From Candidatus Aphodoplasma excrementigallinarum (GTDB lineage: Bacteria; Bacillota; Clostridia; UBA1381; UMGS1253), in assembly GCA_018713805.1 (NCBI GenBank), contig DVOF01000211.1, forward strand, positions 1 through 12,253: a stretch of DNA of 12,253 nt. The letters run 5' to 3'. This document shows, one piece after another, positions 1 to 5,844 of this stretch; the stretch's first letter is position 1; every line of letters begins with the position of its first letter. The translations under genes and the position numbers were made by a program. The notes under the pieces were generated by a model. It searched no databases. It worked only from the letters and a program-made list of their open reading frames with translations, and had not been told where the DNA came from.

Positions 1-1951
1 ATACGAACCAGATGAAGATGGTAGACAGCAAGATAATCGTACCAGCCTTTTTGATGAAGGACCAGCCGCGCTCCCACATGCTGCGCAATACATTGCCGAC
101 CGTCGGCCAATGGTAGGCCGGAAGCTCCATAACGAACGGTGCCGGGTCCCCGGCAAACATCTTCGTCTTTTTCAATATGATACCGGAAACGATGATCGCC
201 GCGATGCCTACGAAGTAGGCGCTCGGGCCGACCCACCACGCATTCTGGAACAATGCGCCCGCAATCAGCGCAATGATCGGCAGCTTCGCGCCACAGGGGA
301 TAAACGTCGTCGTCATAATCGTCATCTTGCGGTCGCGGTCGTTCTCAATCGTTCTCGACGCCATAACGCCCGGAACGCCGCACCCCGTGCCGATCAGCAT
401 CGGAATAAACGATTTACCCGAAAGGCCGAACTTGCGGAAAATACGGTCCATAATAAATGCAATACGCGCCATATAGCCGCACGACTCCAGAAATGCAAGG
501 AAGATAAAGAGTACGAGCATCTGCGGCACAAAGCCCAAAACAGCGCCAACGCCGGCGACAATGCCGTCAAGGATCAGGCTCTTGAGCCAGTCCGCCGTAT
601 TGACTGCATCCAGCCCGCCTTCAACGAGAACCGGGATGCCCGGGACCCATACGCCGTACGCCGCCGGGTCCGGCTCCTCTGCCTCGAGCGCCGCCTCAAA
701 GTCAGCCAATGCGACCGGGTAGCTTTCCTCCACTTCCCCGTCCTCATTCTCAATCTCTGCAACTGCGCTCAAATCCGCCGCAGCAGCCTCCGCCGTAAAG
801 GTATCCAGCGCAGCCGCCATCTCCGTTTCCAGCTCCGCAGCCGCCGCTTCATCCTCCGGCTCCGTCTCCATTGCCGTTACAAGCGGCTCGGTGTCAATCC
901 CTGCTTCTTCTGCCGCGCCGATGTATGCGTCGATTTTCGCCTGCTCGACGTCGTATTCGGCGACGGCTTCCTCATATTCGGACGTCCCGATCCCAAACAG
1001 ATGGAACCCGTCGCCGAACAGGCCGTCGTTTGCCCAGTCGGTCGCCCATGTCCCGACTGTGGTAACGGAAATATAATATACAATGATCATAACGACTGCA
1101 AAGATCGGCAATGCCGCCCAGCGGTTCGTTACGACGCGGTCGATCTTGTCCGAAACCGACAGCTTTTCCTTGTTTTTCTTACGGTAACAATCCTTGATGA
1201 TCGAGGAAATATAGGCATAGCGTTCGTTGGTGATGATGCTCTCGGAGTCGTCGTCCATCGCGTCCTCCGCCCGCTTGATCAAATCCGACACATTCGGGGC
1301 CGACTTCATCAGCGCGGCAATCTTGTCGTCGCGTTCAAACAGCTTGATTGCATAGAAACGCTTCTGCTCCTCCGGCACGTCCGGGCCGAGCTGCGCCGCA
1401 ATCTCGTCGAGCACGCTCTCCACGTTTGCGTGGAACGTATGTACCGGTGCCGTCCTGCCCTTTTTCTGCGCAAGCGCAACGGCCTTCTGCGCTGCCTCCT
1501 TGATCCCCTTCCCCTTCAAAGCGGAAATCGGAAGCACCTCGCAGCCGAGCTTCTGCGACAGCTTTGCATAGTCGATTACGTCGCCGCGCTTTTCCACAAC
1601 GTCGATCATGTTGATCGCCATCACGACCGGGGTCCCAAGCTCGGTGAGCTGCGTCGTCAAATACAGATTGCGCTCCAGGTTCGTACCGTCCACGATATTG
1701 AGGATCGCGTCCGGGCGCTCGTTGATCAGGTAATTCCTCGCCACTACCTCCTCAAGCGTGTACGGCGAAAGCGAGTAAATGCCCGGCAGGTCCATCAGGA
1801 CAACGTCCTTGTGGCCTTTGAGCTTGCCTTCCTTTTTTTCAACCGTTACGCCGGGCCAGTTCCCCACGAACTGGTTTGCCCCCGTCAATGCGTTAAACAG
1901 GGTCGTTTTGCCGGAGTTCGGGTTACCGGCCAATGCAATCTTAATTGCCAT
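1..1951 (-). CDS. feoB: Ferrous iron transporter FeoB, C-terminus cut off by the left edge
   Basis: FeoB is the inner-membrane Fe(II) permease with an N-terminal cytoplasmic GTPase. The first 650 residues are present. The G domain shows G1 GNPNSGKTT (9-17), G2-region VGNWPGVTVEKK (29-40), G3 DLPG (54-57) and G4 NMID (114-117). A first membrane segment lies near 278-296. The Gate regions carry the conserved cysteine motifs TGCGVPG (Cys524) and FIPCGAKLP (Cys553). The start is ATG at 1951, with AGGAGGG 8 bases upstream (1960-1966). It is the last gene of feoA1-feoA2-feoB, 54 bases after feoA2. Oddity: residues 324-432, between the first and second membrane segments, form an Ala/Glu-rich stretch with about 35 Asp/Glu and a single Lys, which typical FeoB proteins such as that of E. 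coli lack. The long open frame on the opposite strand is a shadow. Confidence 0.97.
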   Translation of the reverse strand, partial: MAIKIALAGNPNSGKTTLFNALTGANQFVGNWPGVTVEKKEGKLKGHKDVVLMDLPGIYSLSPYTLEEVVARNYLINERPDAILNIVDGTNLERNLYLTTQLTELGTPVVMAINMIDVVEKRGDVIDYAKLSQKLGCEVLPISALKGKGIKEAAQKAVALAQKKGRTAPVHTFHANVESVLDEIAAQLGPDVPEEQKRFYAIKLFERDDKIAALMKSAPNVSDLIKRAEDAMDDDSESIITNERYAYISSIIKDCYRKKNKEKLSVSDKIDRVVTNRWAALPIFAVVMIIVYYISVTTVGTWATDWANDGLFGDGFHLFGIGTSEYEEAVAEYDVEQAKIDAYIGAAEEAGIDTEPLVTAMETEPEDEAAAAELETEMAAALDTFTAEAAAADLSAVAEIENEDGEVEESYPVALADFEAALEAEEPDPAAYGVWVPGIPVLVEGGLDAVNTADWLKSLILDGIVAGVGAVLGFVPQMLVLFIFLAFLESCGYMARIAFIMDRIFRKFGLSGKSFIPMLIGTGCGVPGVMASRTIENDRDRKMTIMTTTFIPCGAKLPIIALIAGALFQNAWWVGPSAYFVGIAAIIVSGIILKKTKMFAGDPAPFVMELPAYHWPTVGNVLRSMWERGWSFIKKAGTIILLSTIFIWFV

Positions 1952-1972
1952 TTTATTTTCCCTCCTAAAAAT

Positions 1973-1990
1973 AGTTAGAACTCACTAACT
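1973..1990 (-). promoter_or_regulatory. Inverted-repeat operator in front of feoB (feo site 1)
   Basis: AGTTAG (1973-1978), six bases, then CTAACT (1985-1990) is a perfect inverted repeat in the feoA2-feoB gap, just upstream of the feoB ribosome-binding site. Two more copies of the same GTTAG-N6-CTAAC layout sit at the operon promoter. A possible internal promoter overlaps it on the minus strand: TTGGCA at 1999-1994 (5 of 6 to the -35 consensus), then 17 bases and a weak AACTAT. The GTTAG half-site resembles that of DtxR/IdeR-family iron repressors, but the spacing differs, so naming the regulator is inference. A simple mRNA hairpin is the alternative. Confidence 0.6.
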
Positions 1991-2005
1991 CAGTGCCAAA
2001 AAAAA

Positions 2006-2227
2006 TTATTTTACCTCGATCAGCTCTGCGTCAGCTTTGCGCAGCGACAGCTCATAACCGCGGACATTGACCTCGATCGGGTCGCCGAGCGGCGCAACCT
2101 TGCGGACATAAATCTCCGTCCCCTTTGTGATCCCCATGTCCATGATCCGGCGTTTTACTGCGCCGCTGCCGGTCAGTTTGGTAACCTGCACCTGCTGTCC
2201 ACATTTCACGTCTCTCAATGTGCCCAT
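2006..2227 (-). CDS. feoA: FeoA-type SH3-like iron transport protein (second copy)
   Basis: This is a 73-residue FeoA protein, a small cytoplasmic SH3-like fold that works with FeoB in Fe(II) uptake. It shows the family signature well: RRIMDMGITKGTEI, then VAPLGDPIEV and GYELSLRKADAELIEV at the C-terminus. The ATG at 2227 has a GGAGG (2236-2240) eight bases upstream. It begins 13 bases after the stop of the other feoA copy, so the two are co-transcribed, and feoB follows after a 54-base gap that holds an inverted repeat. Of the two copies this is the more canonical. Paired feoA genes before feoB are common in Clostridia, and what each copy does separately is not established from sequence. Confidence 0.93.
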   Translation of the reverse strand: MGTLRDVKCGQQVQVTKLTGSGAVKRRIMDMGITKGTEIYVRKVAPLGDPIEVNVRGYELSLRKADAELIEVK

Positions 2228-2240
2228 TTCGTCTTCCTCC

Positions 2241-2453
2241 TCATACTATAATTCGATTTGCCATAGATTTTCCAAGCGCAATCCGGGAATCCTTTACATT
2301 GATGATCATATTCCCGGCAAGCTCAGCGACCACGCTGACCTCCGCCCCCTCGACAAAGCCGAGGTTTTCCAGGAATTTACGCGTATCGTCCTTCCCGTTG
2401 ATTTGCTTTATCAGTTTTTTCTGGCCCATCTCTGCCATCGTCAGCGGCATCAT
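2241..2453 (-). CDS. feoA: FeoA-type protein, first gene of the feo operon
   Basis: This 70-residue protein is a divergent FeoA family member. It has the compact SH3-like pattern LENLGFVEGAEVSVV, AGNMIINVKDSRIALGKS and a final MANRIIV, matching the FeoA layout of a 'lGf.pG..v' turn followed by a 'i.l...a..i.V' end. Two adjacent ATG codons can start it: 2453 (5 bases after GGAGG at 2459-2463) or 2450 (8 bases after). The second has the better spacing, which would give 69 residues. It is the promoter-proximal gene of the operon; its stop lies 13 bases before feoA2. It probably modulates FeoB, but no catalytic role is implied. Confidence 0.88.
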   Translation of the reverse strand: MMPLTMAEMGQKKLIKQINGKDDTRKFLENLGFVEGAEVSVVAELAGNMIINVKDSRIALGKSMANRIIV

Positions 2454-2497
2454 AGCTTCCTCCCTTCAAACCAATAAATATATCAACAGCAAAATTA

Positions 2498-2513
2498 GTT
2501 AGCTTCTGCTAAC
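2498..2513 (-). promoter_or_regulatory. feo operator, downstream site (feo site 2)
   Basis: GTTAG (2498-2502), six bases, CTAAC (2509-2513). The arms extend by one pair to GTTAGC/GCTAAC. It lies just downstream of the predicted transcription start of the feo operon, 28 bases centre to centre from site 3. A repressor bound here would block promoter clearance. The same layout at site 1 in front of feoB argues that this is a repeated regulator site and not chance. Confidence 0.65.
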
Positions 2514-2524
2514 CTCTACCTTAG

Positions 2525-2553
2525 AGTTTACTCCAACTAACTATATTTGTCAA
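2525..2553 (-). promoter_or_regulatory. Sigma-A-type promoter of the feo operon, overlapped by feo site 3
   Basis: On the minus strand there is a perfect -35 TTGACA (2553-2548), 17 bases, then TAAACT (2530-2525, 4 of 6 to TATAAT). Transcription would start near 2518, giving a leader of about 65 bases before feoA1. The spacer and -10 are covered by the third inverted repeat, GTTTA-N6-CTAAC (2526-2541), whose CTAACTAT arm matches the other two sites closely while the left arm is degenerate. This is a classic layout for repression by metal-loaded repressor when iron is plentiful. Confidence 0.7.
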
Positions 2554-2755
2554 GCATTTTTCCAAAAATTTCGGGACGCGCCCTGACAAAAATACGAGAA
2601 AACGCCATATATTTTTTGTACAAATCGTTCTGTGCGGTTGCTGAATAAGCCGCCGCGCAACCGATAGTGGTGAGATAGTTGTTGCACGTATCAGGCGTTT
2701 TGGCGCAGATTTCCGCGCCAATATTGGCAGAATCGCCGGCAAAGTGTGAAACTTC
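2554..2755. other. Divergent intergenic region between feo and leuS, with overlapping palindromes
   Basis: No gene is supported here. TGGCGC (2701-2706) pairs with GCGCCA (2715-2720) over an 8-base loop, and the 12-base perfect palindrome GCCAATATTGGC occupies 2717-2728, so the two structures compete for the same bases. A further CGGTTG/CAACCG pair lies about 2635-2662. None is followed by a T-run, so these are not terminators. I looked for a T-box leader for leuS (the conserved GGTGGNACC bulge and a terminator) and did not find one. Confidence 0.45.
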
Positions 2756-2784
2756 TTTACTTTTTGACGGTTTTATGGTAAGAT
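2756..2784 (+). promoter_or_regulatory. Candidate leuS promoter
   Basis: TTTACT (2756-2761), 17 bases, TAAGAT (2779-2784), preceded by an extended -10 TG at 2776-2777. The start of transcription would fall near 2791, leaving a short leader of about 30 bases. A TTGACG at 2764-2769 is a competing -35 but has no good -10 at normal spacing. Confidence 0.4.
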
Positions 2785-2809
2785 ATTGGGTAATGTAAGA
2801 ATATATCAT

Positions 2810-2814
2810 GGAGG
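2810..2814 (+). promoter_or_regulatory. leuS ribosome-binding site that decides the start
   Basis: GGAGG ends eight bases before the ATG at 2823. An in-frame ATG at 2808 overlaps this site and has no ribosome-binding site of its own, so the 807-residue form beginning MEINYSEIE is preferred over the 812-residue form. Confidence 0.85.
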
Positions 2815-2822
2815 TATATTTT

Positions 2823-5246
2823 ATGGAGATTAATTATTCAGAAATCGAAAAAAAGTGGCAAAAGAAATGGGAGGAAAATGGAGTCAATTCCTTTAATCCG
2901 AAAAACATAGACCGCAAGCTATACTGCATGGAAATGTTCTCCTACCCCTCCGGGGCGAACCTGCACCTCGGGCACTGGTTCAACTTCGGCCTGTCCGATT
3001 CGTGGGCGCGGTTTAAGAAAATGCAGGGCTATGAGGTGTTCCACCCCATGGGCTTTGACGCGTTCGGCCTGCCGGCGGAGAACTACGCCATCAAAACAAA
3101 CACGCACCCGCGCATCCGGACGTATGAAAGCATCGAAACCATGCGCCGCCAGCTCAAGGAGATGGGCGGCATGATCGACTGGGACCACGAGGTCGTTACC
3201 TGCGACCCCAGCTATTATAAATGGACGCAGTGGATTTTTATCCAGCTTTACAAAAAAGGCCTCGCCTACAAGAAAAAGGCGCCGGTAAACTGGTGCAACT
3301 CCTGCCAGACGGTCCTGGCAAACGAGCAGGCGGCGGGCGGCGTCTGCGAGCGGTGCGGGAGCCCGGTTATTCAAAAAAGCATGAACCAGTGGTTCCTCAA
3401 GATCACCGACTATGCTGAGGAACTTTTGGAAGGGCTGGACAAGCTCGACTGGCCAGAGGCGACAAAAATCCAGCAGCGGAACTGGATTGGCCGTTCCGAG
3501 GGCGCGCAGGTCACGTTCCAGGTTGCCGACAGCGACAAAAGCTTCGATATTTATACGACGCGGCCGGACACGCTCTACGGCGCAACGTATGTCGTTTTAG
3601 CACCGGAGCACGATCTGGTAAGGGAGATTACGACCGAGCAGCAGCGCGGCGCGGTCGAGGCGTATATCGAGGCGGCGGCCTATGCGACCGAAATCGACCG
3701 CCAGTCCACCGAGCGGGAAAAGACGGGCGTTTTCACCGGCGCATATGCCGTTAACCCGGTCAACGGGAAGAAAATCCCGATCTGGATTTCCGACTATGTG
3801 CTTGTGTCCTACGGCACCGGGGCAATCATGGCGGTTCCGGCGCACGACACGCGCGACTACGCGTTTGCCAAAAAGTTCGGCCTCGACATCATCGAAGTCA
3901 TTGAAGGCGGGGACATCAGCAAGGAAGCCTACACCGGCGACGGCAAACTGATTAACTCGGATGTGCTCAACGGCCTTGGAAGCAAAGAGGCCATGCGCAA
4001 AATCATAGACATTTTAGAGGAAAAGGGCGTCGGCACCCGGAAGGTCACCTACAAGCTGCGCGACTGGCTGATTTCGCGCCAGCGGTACTGGGGCGCTCCA
4101 ATCCCGATGATCTACTGCGACCACTGCGGCATCGTGCCGGAAAAGGAGGAATACCTCCCCGTCCTGCTGCCGGACAATGTGGAGTTCCACCCGAACGGGC
4201 AGTCGCCGCTTGCGCTGTCTGAAGAGTTTAAAACCTGCACCTGCCCGGTTTGCGGCGGTAAGGCGACGCGCGAGGTAGATACGATGGATACGTTCATGTG
4301 TTCCTCGTGGTACGAGCTGCGTTACCTTGACCCGAAAAACGACAAGGAGCCCTTCAGCAGGGAAATGGTGAACAAAATGCTGCCGGTCGACAAGTATGTG
4401 GGCGGCAAGGAGCACATCTGCCTGCACCTGATTTATTCGCGCTTCATTACCAAGGCGCTGCGCGACTGCGGCTTTTTCGACATTGACGAGCCGTTCCAGT
4501 CCTTGGTGCACCAGGGCACCATCCTCGGGCCGGACGGGTATAAGATGAGCAAATCGAGGGGGAACACGGTGTCCCCGGACAAATATATCAGCATGTATGG
4601 CTCCGACGTGTTCCGCACGTACTTGATGTTCGGCTTCAACTACACGGACGGCGGCCCGTGGAGCGACGACGGCGTCAAGGCCATGTCGAAGTTCTTTAAA
4701 AAGTTTGTCAACACGTTTGAAAAGGCAATCAACGTAAAAGAATACACCGACCTGATGGATGCGCCGGAGAAGGAGCTCCTTTACACGCTGAACCATACGA
4801 TCAAGTTCAACACCATGAACCTGCAAAACTTCCAGTTTAACACCGCGGTTTCGCGGCTGATGGTTTTGACGGACGCATTGAACAATTATCTGCAAACGGG
4901 GCGGAACTCCAGCATTATCAAAGAGGTTACGTCCTCTCTGGTACAGTTGTTTGCGCCGGCGGCGCCGCATCTGGCGGAGGAACTGTGGAGCATGCTCGGC
5001 AACACGGATTCCATCTTCCGTTCCTCGTGGCCGGTCTGCGACGAAAATGCGCTGATCGTCGACACGCTAGAGATACCTGTCCAGGTGAACGGCAAGGTGC
5101 GCGCCGTTGTGAAGGTTGCGCGCGAGGCAGAAAAGGAAGAAGTGATCGACACGGCGGCAAAAGCCATTACAAAGTATACGGATGGGAAAACCGTAACCAA
5201 GACGATCTACGTCCCGGGTAAGATTTTAAACTTCATTGTAAAATAA
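2823..5246 (+). CDS. leuS: Leucyl-tRNA synthetase
   Basis: This class Ia synthetase charges tRNA-Leu with leucine using ATP in the cytoplasm. The 807 residues match the usual bacterial length. The catalytic signatures are HLGH (48-51, HIGH motif) and KMSKS (574-578). The CP1 editing domain is shown by TRPDTLYGATYVVLAPEH and YGTGAIMAVPAHDTRDYAFA, the latter carrying the conserved Asp region for hydrolysis of misacylated tRNA. Zinc-type cysteine pairs are C158/C161 with C175/C178, and C432/C435 with C474/C477. The C-terminal anticodon and tail regions are present up to the stop at 5244-5246. The gene is monocistronic: divergent from feo, followed at once by a hairpin terminator. Long open frames on the other strand inside it are shadows. 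Confidence 0.98.
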   Translation: MEINYSEIEKKWQKKWEENGVNSFNPKNIDRKLYCMEMFSYPSGANLHLGHWFNFGLSDSWARFKKMQGYEVFHPMGFDAFGLPAENYAIKTNTHPRIRTYESIETMRRQLKEMGGMIDWDHEVVTCDPSYYKWTQWIFIQLYKKGLAYKKKAPVNWCNSCQTVLANEQAAGGVCERCGSPVIQKSMNQWFLKITDYAEELLEGLDKLDWPEATKIQQRNWIGRSEGAQVTFQVADSDKSFDIYTTRPDTLYGATYVVLAPEHDLVREITTEQQRGAVEAYIEAAAYATEIDRQSTEREKTGVFTGAYAVNPVNGKKIPIWISDYVLVSYGTGAIMAVPAHDTRDYAFAKKFGLDIIEVIEGGDISKEAYTGDGKLINSDVLNGLGSKEAMRKIIDILEEKGVGTRKVTYKLRDWLISRQRYWGAPIPMIYCDHCGIVPEKEEYLPVLLPDNVEFHPNGQSPLALSEEFKTCTCPVCGGKATREVDTMDTFMCSSWYELRYLDPKNDKEPFSREMVNKMLPVDKYVGGKEHICLHLIYSRFITKALRDCGFFDIDEPFQSLVHQGTILGPDGYKMSKSRGNTVSPDKYISMYGSDVFRTYLMFGFNYTDGGPWSDDGVKAMSKFFKKFVNTFEKAINVKEYTDLMDAPEKELLYTLNHTIKFNTMNLQNFQFNTAVSRLMVLTDALNNYLQTGRNSSIIKEVTSSLVQLFAPAAPHLAEELWSMLGNTDSIFRSSWPVCDENALIVDTLEIPVQVNGKVRAVVKVAREAEKEEVIDTAAKAITKYTDGKTVTKTIYVPGKILNFIVK

Positions 5247-5257
5247 TTGACGATAAG

Positions 5258-5289
5258 AAAGAGTGCAGCAAGTTCGCTGCACTCTTTTT
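5258..5289. terminator. Rho-independent terminator of leuS, shared with the convergent regulator gene
   Basis: GAGTGCAGC (5261-5269), loop AAGTTC, GCTGCACTC (5276-5284), then TTTTT (5285-5289). The stem can be extended by AAA/TTT on the outside. It lies 14 bases after the leuS stop. The minus-strand regulator ends at 5288, inside the T-run, so the hairpin may also stop transcription from that side, though the T-run there is weaker. Confidence 0.93.
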
Positions 5290-5719
5290 AGCTGTATTTC
5301 TTTTGTACCCAGTCGGCTGCAACGTCTGCAAGCTGGCAGGCCGCCAGCATTCCGGCATTGCACATCGACACAAATTCCTCCGCTTCATCCAAGTTGGGAA
5401 ACAGGTCCATAACTTCCGATATACTGTTTCCGTTTGAACAGGCCTGCACGCCGAACGGGAACCGGATATCGGACGGTGCAGTATCCCGAACAACCCGAAA
5501 GACCACCTCCGGATCCATTTTGATCAGCTGTGATACCGTTATCCCCATCCACGCTGCGATATATTGCAGCGTGTCCAGCGACGGGTTATAGTCTTCCTGT
5601 CCGACCCTCGCCAATGTGTCCTTATCGATTCCGCATTCATACGCCATTTCATCTAAAGACAAATGGTTCTGAAGCCGGAATTCGCATATCCTGTTCATGA
5701 TTGTCTCTTTGAGTGTCAT
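5288..5719 (-). CDS. XRE-family helix-turn-helix regulator with an unrecognised C-terminal domain
   Basis: This 143-residue protein has an N-terminal Cro/CI-type helix-turn-helix (about residues 8-62): FRLQNHLSLDEMAYECGIDKDTLARVGQE, then NPSLDTLQYIAAWMGITVSQL. That is the usual five-helix DNA-binding fold. Residues 70-143 match no domain I recognise; they include FPNLDEAEEFVSM and end in a helix, ADVAADWVQKKYS, which could serve dimerisation or sensing. The start is ATG at 5719 behind a GGGGGAG ribosome-binding site (5724-5730); an internal ATG at residue 8 is an alternative. A promoter and an inverted repeat directly upstream suggest autoregulation. It lies 125 bases downstream of the helicase-nuclease gene on the same strand with no clear terminator between them, so some co-transcription is possible. 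Targets are unknown. Confidence 0.82.
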   Translation of the reverse strand: MTLKETIMNRICEFRLQNHLSLDEMAYECGIDKDTLARVGQEDYNPSLDTLQYIAAWMGITVSQLIKMDPEVVFRVVRDTAPSDIRFPFGVQACSNGNSISEVMDLFPNLDEAEEFVSMCNAGMLAACQLADVAADWVQKKYS

Positions 5720-5740
5720 AAAACTCCCCCCTCATTGCAT

Positions 5741-5769
5741 ATTTTACACAAATTATTCCAATAAATCAA
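5741..5769 (-). promoter_or_regulatory. Promoter of the XRE regulator
   Basis: Minus strand TTGATT (5769-5764), 17 bases, TAAAAT (5746-5741, 5 of 6 to consensus). The predicted start near 5734 leaves a leader of about 15 bases. Flanking TTTTACACAA-like and TTGTGTAA segments (5742-5751 and 5816-5823) face each other as an imperfect long-range inverted repeat. Confidence 0.5.
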
Positions 5770-5785
5770 CGTAAAATCGTACGTT
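5768..5785. promoter_or_regulatory. Inverted repeat at the -35 of the XRE gene, possible autoregulatory operator
   Basis: AACGTA (5768-5773), six bases, TACGTT (5780-5785). It touches the -35 box of the regulator promoter, the usual position for self-repression by XRE proteins. On the plus strand it is followed by six T, but no plus-strand gene leads into it, so a terminator role is unlikely. Confidence 0.45.
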
Positions 5786-5844
5786 TTTTATATTCTTTGG
5801 CCTTTCTCTGTAAAATTGTGTAATTCATCAAAGAAACACCAACT

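Noticed and set aside
110..1978. A 622-codon open frame on the plus strand
   Set aside because: It is antisense to feoB, has no ribosome-binding site, and its product is rich in Arg, Cys and His with no domain. The minus-strand frame carries all FeoB motifs. The openness follows from GC-rich codon bias of the real gene.
2620..2822. T-box riboswitch for leuS
   Set aside because: The conserved T-box bulge and a terminator/antiterminator pair are absent, and a promoter close to the gene is more likely.
4014..4970. A 318-codon open frame on the minus strand
   Set aside because: It lies wholly antisense within leuS, over the KMSKS and zinc regions, is Arg/Val/His-rich and has no translation signal.
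5768..5790. Terminator for the nuclease-helicase gene
   Set aside because: The hairpin has its T-run on the plus strand, the wrong strand for this minus-strand gene.
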